In this document: positions 9,064 through 16,006 of the stretch, one piece after another
Numbering within the stretch: position 1 is the stretch's first letter
Layout of the letters: every line of letters begins with the position of its first letter
Notes under the pieces: generated by a model
Database searches by the model: none
Told to the model about the DNA's origin: nothing
The model's input: the letters and a program-made list of their open reading frames with translations, nothing else
Translations under genes and position numbers: made by a program
Source of the DNA: Verrucomicrobiota bacterium
Lineage (GTDB): Bacteria > Verrucomicrobiota > Verrucomicrobiia > Chthoniobacterales > UBA10450
Assembly: GCA_003219225.1 (NCBI GenBank)
Contig: QHPZ01000055.1
Coordinates: 1-18,692, forward strand
DNA: 18,692 nt
Reading direction: 5' to 3'

Positions 9064-9460
9064 CTCTGAATGCCTCCAAAATTCCCTGTCTGGTCCGTGG
9101 TAGCAAGTCACTGAGAACAAGCTCTTGGATCTTGCCGCTCGAAGTCGACGCAATGACCTTGAGCTCGGGGTTAAATTCAGCCAAGACTTGACGGCACGCT
9201 CCGCACGGCACAGCCGGTTCTGCTGACTCAGCCACGACCGCGATGGCAACAAAGTCTTTCTCGCCATTGGCGACTGCGGCCGCAACCGCCGATCGCTCGG
9301 CACAAATGGTCAATCCGAGAGACACGTTTTCGACATTGCACCCGCTGAAAATCTTCCCACTTTTCGTCAGCAACGCCGCACCGACGGCGAATCCCGAGTA
9401 CGGCGCGTGAGCTTGGTGGCGGGTTTGGAACGCGATATCTAGTAATTGAGTGATGTCCAT
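9056..9460 (-). CDS. cdd: Cytidine deaminase
   Basis: A 134-residue homotetrameric-type zinc enzyme that deaminates cytidine and deoxycytidine to the uridines for pyrimidine salvage. NVEN at residues 42-45 binds the ribose. CAERSA at 53-58 supplies zinc ligand Cys53 and catalytic Glu55. PCGACRQ at 85-91 supplies ligands Cys86 and Cys89. Length is typical of the short class. The ATG at 9460 follows the VTT gene by 21 nt, with only a weak Shine-Dalgarno. The TAA at 9056 lies inside the start region of mnmG, so the two genes overlap by 8 nt. Confidence 0.96.
   Translation of the reverse strand: MDITQLLDIAFQTRHQAHAPYSGFAVGAALLTKSGKIFSGCNVENVSLGLTICAERSAVAAAVANGEKDFVAIAVVAESAEPAVPCGACRQVLAEFNPELKVIASTSSGKIQELVLSDLLPRTRQGILEAFRDV
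9073..9077 (-). promoter_or_regulatory. Ribosome binding site of mnmG
   Basis: On the minus strand GGAGG lies 9 nt upstream of the ATG at 9063, inside the end of cdd. It decides the mnmG start against the longer in-frame alternative at 9303. Confidence 0.75.
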
Positions 9461-9481
9461 AATATGCTCGCCGGGTTGTAG

Positions 9482-10237
9482 TTACATCGAAACGGCTTTG
9501 TGAGCACGTTCCCTTTCCCGAGCTAATGCCGCTCTTGAAGCGGCCGTGTTTTGTATCGTGTGCAGCGCCAGTCGCGTCAACACAACAAACAGCAGTGCCG
9601 TTGTCACGAAGGCCCCGCCCCAGGTCCAATATTCGAGCACTCGCGGGTGGCTCTTGCCGCGCGCCACGTTTAATCCCAATTGGCCGAGCGTGCCCAGATA
9701 TGTGTATAAGAAAAGCCCCGGTGCGCGCCCCAGCGATGTCCAAACAATATAAATCCGGAACGGTATTCTCGTTAGGCCGTAGAAGTAGTTGAGCAAACTT
9801 GCAGGGAACAATGGGTGCAATTGACTCAAACCGATGATTTTCCAGCCTTCCCGTTCCACCGCCGGTTCCAACACGCTCAGCGTGCGGCTTTGAGCGATAC
9901 GTCGCGCCAACCACCGCCGTCCCAAACGTCGACTGAGCACAAAAGCAACCCCGGCAGCAAGAGTGTTGCCGATGAACACGATGACAAAACCCCACCACAG
10001 GCCAAACAAAAAGCCGCTGCCGATACTGAGCACGCCTCCCGGTAGAAGCAAGAGACTACAAACCGCAAAGAGAATCGGATAGCCTATTGCGCTCCACGCT
10101 CCCCAATGCATCACCTGGAGTTGCGCCCGCGCGATGATATCGACAATCGGAAAAGACGATGTAAAAAATATTACGAGTGCGATCGCAAGTCCGAGACATG
10201 CAACCTGCAGATAAAGCGCGCGCCGCACCTTCAGCAT
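9482..10237 (-). CDS. TVP38/TMEM64 (VTT domain) membrane protein
   Basis: A 251-residue multipass inner-membrane protein of the VTT/DedA-related family; members are linked to lipid scrambling or membrane homeostasis, but its own role is unknown. A first hydrophobic helix spans residues about 8-27. The VTT core follows: LLLPGGVLSIGSGFLFGLWW, then GNTLAAGVAFVLSRRLGRRW, and the re-entrant segment with FPASLLNYFYGLTRIPF. A final helix precedes a charged tail. The frame is open to a possible start at 10372, adding 45 polar residues, but that would overlap metF by 53 nt and swallow a perfect hairpin at 10262-10294. The ATG at 10237 is therefore preferred, though its ribosome binding site is weak. 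The gene lies between metF and cdd on the same strand. Confidence 0.8.
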   Translation of the reverse strand: MLKVRRALYLQVACLGLAIALVIFFTSSFPIVDIIARAQLQVMHWGAWSAIGYPILFAVCSLLLLPGGVLSIGSGFLFGLWWGFVIVFIGNTLAAGVAFVLSRRLGRRWLARRIAQSRTLSVLEPAVEREGWKIIGLSQLHPLFPASLLNYFYGLTRIPFRIYIVWTSLGRAPGLFLYTYLGTLGQLGLNVARGKSHPRVLEYWTWGGAFVTTALLFVVLTRLALHTIQNTAASRAALARERERAHKAVSM

Positions 10238-10261
10238 CGCGAAATTCTGCCTACTTCGGAG

Positions 10262-10294
10262 GCTGAGCGCAAATTCCGGCAATTTGCGCTCAGC
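10262..10294 (-). terminator. Perfect 14-bp hairpin between metF and the VTT gene (terminator or processing stem)
   Basis: GCTGAGCGCAAATT (10262-10275) and its exact reverse complement (10281-10294) flank a 5-nt CCGGC loop. A G-T pair can extend the base. It lies 26 nt after the metF stop and 24 nt before the chosen VTT start. On the minus strand no run of T follows, so it is not a standard intrinsic terminator; partial termination, mRNA protection or a repeat element are possible. The inverted repeat itself is certain; its role is inferred. Confidence 0.6.
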
Positions 10295-10319
10295 TGGCGC
10301 GCGCCGCTTTGTTGAGCGA

Positions 10320-11243
10320 CTAAACAGCAGGGGCTGGTACTTTTCGTCGGCGAGGAATGCCGAGACTGTCAAAAATTATGCGCGTCGCGTCGGAACGATT
10401 CAGCGTGTAGAAGTGAATACCCGCAACATTGTTATCCAACAGGTCATGACATTGTTCCAAAGCGAAGTGGACACCCACGCGCCGGACGCTTTCGGGATCG
10501 CTTTCGCATCGTTGCAGAGCGCGCAGAAGCCGGGCCGGAAACCGCGTCCCACCTGCAAGCTCCGCGATCCGCTTCAGTCCATTAATTGACGTAACAGGCA
10601 TGATGCCGGCGATAATTGGGATATGGATGCCAGCGAGCGTGCAGCGTTCGCGGAAATCGAAAAAGTCTCGATTGTCGAAAAATAGTTGTGTCACCATGTA
10701 GTCGGCGCCCGCGTCAACCTTCGCCTTGAGGTAGTCCATTTCGACCAAACGATTTGGGGTCGCTGGATGCCCTTCGGGAAAACCGGCCACACCAACACCG
10801 AAGCCGCGGCGATCGGGATGGGCTCCGGACTCATTAAATCGCCGAATAAACCTCACCAAATCGATCGCGTGTTGAAACGAATCGCGCAATTCGTCGTAGG
10901 CCAGATCGCGCGGCTGATCGCCACCGAGCGCAAGAATGTTCCCTATCGCTGCCCTGGCGTATCTAGCTAGGATCGCTCCGATTTGCTCTTCATTGTGGCA
11001 GACGCAGGTCAGGTGTGGAATCGGCTCGAGCTTTGTCGTGCGTTGGATACGTTCGACAAGGTCGTGAGTTAAGTCCCGCGTTGAACCGCCGGCGCCATAG
11101 GTCACACTGACAAAATTCGGTTCGTACGACTCCAGCTCGCGAATGGTGTGATACAGAGTCTCAGCTGCCTCCGCCGTCTTCGGAGGAAAGAACTCGAAGG
11201 AAAACGTCGGCGAATCTGACCGGATAATCTCGCTGATATGCAT
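10320..11243 (-). CDS. metF: 5,10-methylenetetrahydrofolate reductase
   Basis: A 307-residue FAD-dependent TIM-barrel enzyme that reduces methylenetetrahydrofolate to 5-methyltetrahydrofolate, the methyl donor for methionine synthesis. FSFEFFPPK at residues 14-22 holds the catalytic glutamate (Glu17, Glu28 in E. coli). LALGGDQP at 105-111 holds Asp109, the Asp120 equivalent. The QLFFDN and GIMPV segments are also family-typical. An in-frame upstream start at 11285 would add 14 lysine-rich residues. The ATG at 11243 (MHISEIIR) fits the family N-terminus better, although its GAAAGG is rather far upstream. It is the first gene of the minus-strand run, so its promoter should lie in the 11244-11651 region. 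Confidence 0.95.
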   Translation of the reverse strand: MHISEIIRSDSPTFSFEFFPPKTAEAAETLYHTIRELESYEPNFVSVTYGAGGSTRDLTHDLVERIQRTTKLEPIPHLTCVCHNEEQIGAILARYARAAIGNILALGGDQPRDLAYDELRDSFQHAIDLVRFIRRFNESGAHPDRRGFGVGVAGFPEGHPATPNRLVEMDYLKAKVDAGADYMVTQLFFDNRDFFDFRERCTLAGIHIPIIAGIMPVTSINGLKRIAELAGGTRFPARLLRALQRCESDPESVRRVGVHFALEQCHDLLDNNVAGIHFYTLNRSDATRIIFDSLGIPRRRKVPAPAV

Positions 11244-11651
11244 TGGCAAACGCTTACCTTTCTTCGCGCCATCACTTCCGGTCAACCTGCTGTCTGCGTT
11301 TTCTGACCATGAAGTCTCCGCGCCAGTTGGCTACACCACAATCGCAAACACCCGCCCTGGAAAGCCGGACCCGCCTGCATTCTGCGTTGTTAAAGCATTC
11401 GTCAGCAGCAAGCCAACAACTTCGAATAACTGCGCAGAACTTGCGTCAATTTTCCGCACTCGATGATTGTCCGCGCTTGTTGGACATGTTATCAACATCG
11501 CCCTGCTCAACCGCTTGCCCGCGCCGCTGTTCCGAAAACCGATATTATTCGCAAGCTGATGATGATGAAAAGAGGACATGAAAAGATTAATCACTCATTT
11601 AAGCTTGTGAAAAATTCCAGCCGCTGCAGAACGGATAAAACCTGAACACAG
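11244..11651. other. Gene-free divergent regulatory region between metF and the methyltransferase
   Basis: About 400 nt with no recognisable gene; the short frames here (up to 112 residues) have no family-like features. A 5-bp inverted repeat, ATGTT-ATC-AACAT at 11486-11498, could be an operator. It includes TTATCAACA, one mismatch from a DnaA box. An AT-richer tract runs from about 11560 to 11615. Within it a strong AGAGGAC precedes a 10-codon frame at 11578-11610 (MKRLITHLSL). Promoters for both divergent genes should be here, but no convincing -35/-10 pair was seen, and no known riboswitch was recognised upstream of metF. Confidence 0.5.
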
Positions 11652-12386
11652 ATGCAGCCGGAGCTAGCCACCACGACCAGCAAAACGATAGAACCCCGCG
11701 CTCCGGCCGACTCAATCCTCCAGAAGAACTCGGCGACTGTCCCTAAGGACAGCCTTTTTGAACACGTCGCCTGGCTCTACGCATTTTGCCGGGAACACCT
11801 TTTTCGCGACGACACGCAGCGGATGGTCGCAACGCTCTGGCCCGACGGAGGCGCCCTACCGGGAACACAGCTGATCGAGCTCGGGTGCGGACCCGGCTTT
11901 TACTCCTTGAGATTCGCCAAGCGTTTTCCGGAGATCTTTGTGACTGGCGTTGATCGCTCCGAGAACCAGCTCGCCTGGGCGCGACGCCGCGCGGTTTTGC
12001 AACGGCTAGACAATTGTTCCTTCGCGCGCGTCAACGTGCTCAATCTGCCTTTTGCGGAGGCAAGTTTTGACGTATTGATCGCTTCGCGACTGTTGACGAT
12101 TTTGCCTGATTCGGATCGCGCGGTGGCGGAGATGTATCGCGTGTTGAAAGCCGGCGGTCGTTGTCTTATCGCTGAGCCGCGTTACGCCGTTTGGGCATCG
12201 ATTCCGCTATTCGCCATGTGGTTGCTGGCCAGCATCACGCACTCCGGCAACGGCTATCGGGAGCCGCGCTCCGCGAAAGTGTTTCCGCCGGGTTCGTTCG
12301 AGAAAGTTTTCGCAGCACATCCCTGGACCGAGCTCAAGACTTGGCAGGATGGCCGTTATCAATACGCGCTCTGCCGCAAAGGCTGA
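11652..12386 (+). CDS. Class I SAM-dependent methyltransferase
   Basis: A 244-residue methyltransferase of the Methyltransf_11 type; substrate unknown. LIELGCGPG at residues 74-82 is the SAM-binding motif I, GVDRS at 99-103 is the acidic post-I position, and NVLNLPFAEASFDVL at 128-142 covers motifs II-III. EMYRVLKAGGRCLIAEPR is the usual post-motif strand. A hydrophobic segment after residue 180 (SIPLFAMWLLASI) may contact a lipid or membrane, which is inference. The first 35 residues are unconserved-looking and there is no clear Shine-Dalgarno before the ATG, so the start is uncertain. It is followed after 15 nt by the DUF2064 gene, so the pair is probably cotranscribed. Confidence 0.85.
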   Translation: MQPELATTTSKTIEPRAPADSILQKNSATVPKDSLFEHVAWLYAFCREHLFRDDTQRMVATLWPDGGALPGTQLIELGCGPGFYSLRFAKRFPEIFVTGVDRSENQLAWARRRAVLQRLDNCSFARVNVLNLPFAEASFDVLIASRLLTILPDSDRAVAEMYRVLKAGGRCLIAEPRYAVWASIPLFAMWLLASITHSGNGYREPRSAKVFPPGSFEKVFAAHPWTELKTWQDGRYQYALCRKG

Positions 12387-12401
12387 GAAGGCGCGCGGAG
12401 A

Positions 12402-13154
12402 ATGAAATCGGCCCATCGGGTTCTCGATCCAGCTATGCCCCGGACAGAACTCAACGGCGTGTGCGCGCTTGCCGTCATGACGAAAGCGCCGCGCCCCGGT
12501 CAGGTTAAGACACGCCTTACTCCACCGCTGAGCCCGCCCGAAGCGGCCGAGCTGAACCGCTGTTTTTTGCGTGATACCACCGCCGCGATTGCTCAGGCGA
12601 GCAGCAACTTCGCCCGCGGAGTCGCCGTTTACACGCCGAAAGGCGCGGAGGCGGATTACGCAAACATCCTGCCTGGCAATTTCGATCTTCTTCTCCAACG
12701 CGACGGCACTTTTGGCCAACGCCTTGTCGCCGCGGCCGAAGATTTGTTTCGGGTTGGGTTCGCTTCGGTTTGCCTGATCGATTCCGATAGCCCGACCATC
12801 GCGCCCGAATCTTACAGGCGTGCCGCGAATGTGTTGGCGGCCGAAGGCGAGCGCGTCGTGCTCGGGCCCAGCGACGACGGTGGCTATTATCTCATTGGAT
12901 TGAAGAAGCTTCATCAACGGCTGTTTGAGCAAATTGACTGGAGCACCGCGCACGTTCTGAAACAGACGATCGAACGCGCAAGCGAACTAAAGCTGCCGGT
13001 CGAATTTTTGCCGAGCGGTTACGATGTCGACGACGCCGAGACGTTGCGCCGGCTTTGTGACGAGCTCCTGTGCCAAAGTGCGGCAACGACAACAAACGTG
13101 GCGCCACACACGCGTCAGTTTCTTTCCCGATTACTCGCGCAGCGCCACTTGTAG
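12402..13154 (+). CDS. TIGR04282-type (DUF2064) glycosyltransferase
   Basis: A 250-residue protein with a nucleotide-sugar transferase-like fold (DUF2064), a family named in part from arsenosugar clusters. MTKAPRPGQVKTRL at residues 26-39 is the signature. GDGTFGQRL, DSDSPT (127-132, likely metal-binding) and GPSDDGGYYLIGL (155-167) follow in the family order. A second ATG at 12435 would give a shorter N-terminus beginning 14 residues before the signature and is equally plausible. The C-terminal 40 residues are less conserved. No radical-SAM arsenosugar gene is adjacent, so an arsenosugar role is not supported. A role in sugar or nucleotidyl transfer is the safer statement. Confidence 0.85.
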   Translation: MKSAHRVLDPAMPRTELNGVCALAVMTKAPRPGQVKTRLTPPLSPPEAAELNRCFLRDTTAAIAQASSNFARGVAVYTPKGAEADYANILPGNFDLLLQRDGTFGQRLVAAAEDLFRVGFASVCLIDSDSPTIAPESYRRAANVLAAEGERVVLGPSDDGGYYLIGLKKLHQRLFEQIDWSTAHVLKQTIERASELKLPVEFLPSGYDVDDAETLRRLCDELLCQSAATTTNVAPHTRQFLSRLLAQRHL

Positions 13155-13157
13155 GCA

Positions 13158-13250
13158 GCGGTCTGTTGATCGCGCTGTAGCCTTGGGCGAAAGCGGACGG
13201 GCGTGGCACTTCAGCAGAAAGTTTGCGACGCTCACAGAGCGCCGCTACAG
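13158..13250 (+). repeat. Inverted pair of REP-like hairpins (REPIN-like) between two genes
   Basis: The 103-bp gap between the DUF2064 gene and the epimerase holds two stem-loops in opposite orientation. The left one is GCGGTC-TGTT-GATCGC (13158-13173, one G-T pair). The right one is GCGACGCTC-ACA-GAGCGCCGC (13225-13245, one A-C mismatch), followed by TACAG. The reverse complement of the right copy (CTGTAGCGGCGCTCTGTGAG) resembles the left copy, which starts TGTAGGCAGCGGTCTGTTGA. A related element is at 3634-3660. The right copy ends 7 nt before the epimerase ATG. Hairpins are directly visible; assignment to a mobile REP family is inference. Confidence 0.5.
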
Positions 13251-13257
13251 AAACATC

Positions 13258-14388
13258 ATGGCAAAACGCGCGCTCGTTACCGGCGGTGCCGGGTTGATCG
13301 GATCACATATCGCCGACCTATTCGTGCGCGAAGGCTGGGAGGTGCGCGTTCTCGACAATCTCGAGCCGCAAACGCACCGCCGTGGCAAACCTCGCTGGAT
13401 CAACGAGCGCGCCGAATTCGTCCAGGGCGACATGCGCGACCGCGACACGCTCGCGGCTGCGCTCGACAAGATCGACATCGTTTTTCACGAGGCAGCTTAC
13501 GGGGGTTACATGCCCGAGATCGCGAAATACGTCCACGTTAACTCGTTAGGCACGGCACAAATGCTGGAAATCATCCGCGAGAGAAATCTGCCCATCAAAA
13601 AAATCGTGGCCGCGAGCTCGCAGGCTGTTTACAGCGAGGGCGCCGGCGAGTGTCCGCAGCACGGTGTTGTTTTCCCGCCCGTGCGCCCGGTCGAGCAACT
13701 GCGCAAGGGCGATTGGCAGGTGCACTGCCCAATCTGCGGCGTGATCACGAAAAGCGTGGCCACGCCCGAGCACGCGCCGGTCGGCGGCGAAACCGTTTAC
13801 GGCCTCACCAAAGTGGATCAGGAAAAACTCGTGCTCCTTTGGGGAAAACAGATCGGAATCCCGACGGTCGCGCTGCGCTACTCGTGCACCTACGGCCCGC
13901 GGCAGTCGATGTTCAATCCTTACACGGGGGTCATCGCAATCTTCTGCACCCGTTTACTGAACAACCTCCCGCCAGTGCTTTACGAAGACGGCGAACAGAC
14001 GCGCGATTTCTCGTTTGTGGAAGACATCGCGCGCGCCAACTTGCTTGCGGCCGATAGCGACAAACTCGACGGCCAGGCCGTGAATGTCGGCAGCGGCTGC
14101 GGCACTCCGATCCGCGAAATCGCGGAGATAATTTCGGCTGCACTCAAGATCGAGATCGCATCGGTCGCGCGCGGTGAATTCCGCCCGGGCGAAATGCGTC
14201 ACCTGACGAGCGACACCACCAAGATGAATGCGATTGGCTACAAACCGCAGGTCGACCTCGCTGAAGGCATCCAGCGTTACATCGACTGGATCAAAGCCCA
14301 GAGCGATGTGCGCGATTATTTCAGCGAAGCGGAAAACATTTTGAAAAGCAAAGGCATCATCCATCGCGTAGAAGTGATGAATGCCTGA
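13258..14388 (+). CDS. NAD-dependent sugar epimerase/dehydratase (extended SDR; dTDP-L-rhamnose 4-epimerase-like)
   Basis: A 376-residue extended short-chain dehydrogenase acting on a nucleotide sugar. GGAGLIGSH at residues 9-17 binds NAD. SSQAVY at 120-125 and YGLTK at 181-185 give the Ser/Tyr/Lys catalytic set. Between them is an insertion with CPQH (132-135) and CPIC (157-160), a possible metal knuckle. To my knowledge WbiB-type dTDP-L-rhamnose 4-epimerases carry a similar cysteine-rich insertion, so a rhamnose/talose 4-epimerase is the best guess. The frame is open upstream to 13024, but the ATG at 13258 places the Rossmann motif at the N-terminus. It overlaps the next gene by 8 nt. Confidence 0.88.
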   Translation: MAKRALVTGGAGLIGSHIADLFVREGWEVRVLDNLEPQTHRRGKPRWINERAEFVQGDMRDRDTLAAALDKIDIVFHEAAYGGYMPEIAKYVHVNSLGTAQMLEIIRERNLPIKKIVAASSQAVYSEGAGECPQHGVVFPPVRPVEQLRKGDWQVHCPICGVITKSVATPEHAPVGGETVYGLTKVDQEKLVLLWGKQIGIPTVALRYSCTYGPRQSMFNPYTGVIAIFCTRLLNNLPPVLYEDGEQTRDFSFVEDIARANLLAADSDKLDGQAVNVGSGCGTPIREIAEIISAALKIEIASVARGEFRPGEMRHLTSDTTKMNAIGYKPQVDLAEGIQRYIDWIKAQSDVRDYFSEAENILKSKGIIHRVEVMNA

Positions 14389-15344
14389 GCTGACTGGCAT
14401 TCCCGATTTCAACGCGCGTGTGGTCGAACACGCGCGCAAAGATTTCCCGCTCCTCGATGCCGACAGCAGCGTTGCCGAAGCGCTCGATCGCATCCGGCGA
14501 GAAGGGATCGGGGAGCGGGTGATTTACTTCTTCGCAGTCGATGCCGAGAGACGGCTCGTCGGCGTTTTGCCCACACGCCGTCTGCTCACGGCATCGCTCG
14601 ACGCGCCTCTGCGCGACATCATGGTTCGCCGGGTGGTGGCCATCCCGGCCAGCGCCACCGTTCTCGACGGAACGCCACGTCGTCGGCGTGATTGATGTCA
14701 GCTTATTCACTGAGGAGATCCTGCAGGCGGGCGAAGGCGAAGATCGACATGGTCCGGCCGTGCCGGTGCACGACGACATTTTTGAAGCGCTCGGATTTCA
14801 TCTCGAGCAGATCCGCGGCGTCTCGCCGTGGCGCGTGTTTCGCTATCGATTTCCCTGGCTGCTTGCCACGGTTGGAGGCGGCACGGTGTGTGCGCTGCTC
14901 GCCGGTGCGTTCGAAGCGACGCTCGCGCGCAGCCTGGTCATCGCATTCTTCCTCACGATGGTGTTGGGGCTCAACGAGAGCGTCAGCGCGCAATCGATGA
15001 GCGTCACGATTCAGACGCTGCGCTCCGCGTCCGTGACATGGCGCTGGTTTGTGACCGCGCTCCGCCGCGAGCTCGTGACCGCCTCGCTCCTCGGCCTCGG
15101 CTGCGGCTGTGTTGTCGCTGCGATTGTCTTGCTCTGGCGGAACGATGTGCGCGGGGCGTGTGTTATTGGCGGCAGCATCGCGCTTTCCCTCATCAGCGCC
15201 TGCCTTTTTGGTCTCGGTGTGCCATCGCTTCTCCACCGCTTCAAGCTCGATCCAAAGATTGCCGCCGGCCCAATCACGCTCGCGCTGGCTGATTTCTTCG
15301 CGCTGGTGATCTACTTCACGAGCGCCTCGCTCGTGCTCAAATGA
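14381..15344 (+). pseudogene. CBS-domain MgtE-type magnesium transporter, broken by internal deletion and frameshift
   Basis: A divalent-cation transporter with two cytoplasmic CBS domains followed by the MgtE membrane domain; the usual MgtE N-terminal domain is absent. The first part (14381 to about 14665) encodes CBS1 (residues about 23-80) and the beginning of CBS2, up to IPASATVLD. It then runs out of frame to a stop at 14693-14695. From about 14668 another frame resumes with ERHVVGVIDVSLFTEEI, the end of CBS2. About five membrane segments follow, including FEATLARSLVIAFFLTMVLG, to TGA at 15342. Normal CBS2 spacing implies about 20 missing residues, and the 964-nt total implies loss of 3n+2 bases. 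The start overlaps the epimerase by 8 nt, and the stop overlaps the GT2 start by 4 nt. Confidence 0.85.
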
Positions 15345-16006
15345 GCGTGTCGGTCATTATTCCGGCACTGAACGAAGGCAGCACAGATCGAACAGCGGAG
15401 AACGCGCGCAGCGCTGGCGCAAAAGTGGTGAGCGAGCCGACGCGCGGTTACGGCCGCGCCTGTGCCGCGGGCGTGCGCGCGCTTTCACCCGAATACGACA
15501 TCGTGCTGTTTCTCGATGGCGACGGCAGCGACTGCCCCGAATTCATTCCCCAGCTCGTCGAACCGATCGCGCGCGGCACGCACGATTTCGTGATCGGCTC
15601 GCGCACCCGCGGGCAACGCGAGCCCGGCAGCATGAACCTGCAGCAGATTTTCGCCGGCCGGTTCGCCGGCTGGTTGTTGTCGATCTTGTACGGCGTGCGT
15701 TACACCGACATGTCGCCATTCCGCGCCATCCGACGAGAAATGCTCGATAAGCTCGGCATGCGCGAAAAAACCTACGGCTGGAATCTGGAGATGCAGATGC
15801 GCGTCGCGCGAGCCGGCCTGCGCATCCTTGAAATCCCGGTGAACCACCGATGTCGCGCCGGCGGGGTTTCGAAGGTTTCAGGCACATTGCGCGGCACCTT
15901 CGTCGCGGGCGCGCGCATCATCGCGACGCTAATTCGCATCGCGCTGTCCCTACTACCGTTTGCAATTCACATCGCCTCCACGGTTGGTAAGATCGACAAC
16001 CTTTGA
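15341..16006 (+). CDS. GT2 family glycosyltransferase with an apparent in-frame deletion near the N-terminus
   Basis: A 221-residue GT-A fold glycosyltransferase resembling polyprenyl-phosphate sugar transferases. It begins VSVIIPALNE (residues 3-12) and continues directly with GSTDRTAE (13-20). In family members these blocks are separated by roughly 25 residues holding the first helix and the VVDN strand. That part is missing, yet the frame is kept. The rest is normal: EPTRGYGRACAAG, the catalytic-metal FLDGDGSD (57-64), and a C-terminal region ending with a hydrophobic segment. Without the first alpha/beta unit the nucleotide site is probably incomplete, so activity is doubtful. ATG overlaps the mgtE stop (ATGA), and the TGA overlaps the next ATG by one base. 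Confidence 0.8.
   Translation: MSVSVIIPALNEGSTDRTAENARSAGAKVVSEPTRGYGRACAAGVRALSPEYDIVLFLDGDGSDCPEFIPQLVEPIARGTHDFVIGSRTRGQREPGSMNLQQIFAGRFAGWLLSILYGVRYTDMSPFRAIRREMLDKLGMREKTYGWNLEMQMRVARAGLRILEIPVNHRCRAGGVSKVSGTLRGTFVAGARIIATLIRIALSLLPFAIHIASTVGKIDNL

Noticed and set aside
9064..9303. 80-residue N-terminal extension of MnmG
   Set aside because: The extension is the shadow of cdd in another frame. A good ribosome binding site and family length support the start at 9063.
11243..11594. Short frames of 112 and 87 residues on both strands in the intergenic region
   Set aside because: They have no recognisable motif and weak start contexts, and low-complexity composition is typical of chance frames.
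11489..11640. Possible replication origin: a DnaA-box-like TTATCAACA, an AT-richer tract, divergent genes and mnmG nearby
   Set aside because: Only one near-match box is clear, no dnaA, dnaN, parA or rpmH is present, and gene strand switches again at 5.6 kb. A GC-skew plot would be decisive.
12402..13154. Arsenosugar biosynthesis cluster
   Set aside because: The DUF2064 family name suggests it, but no radical SAM ArsS or ArsM-like arsenic motif is seen in the neighbours.
6256..15375. Shared sequence motif at the three deletion junctions (ACGAA-like bases)
   Set aside because: The resemblance is only four or five bases and the exact breakpoints are unknown, so no common mechanism can be claimed.
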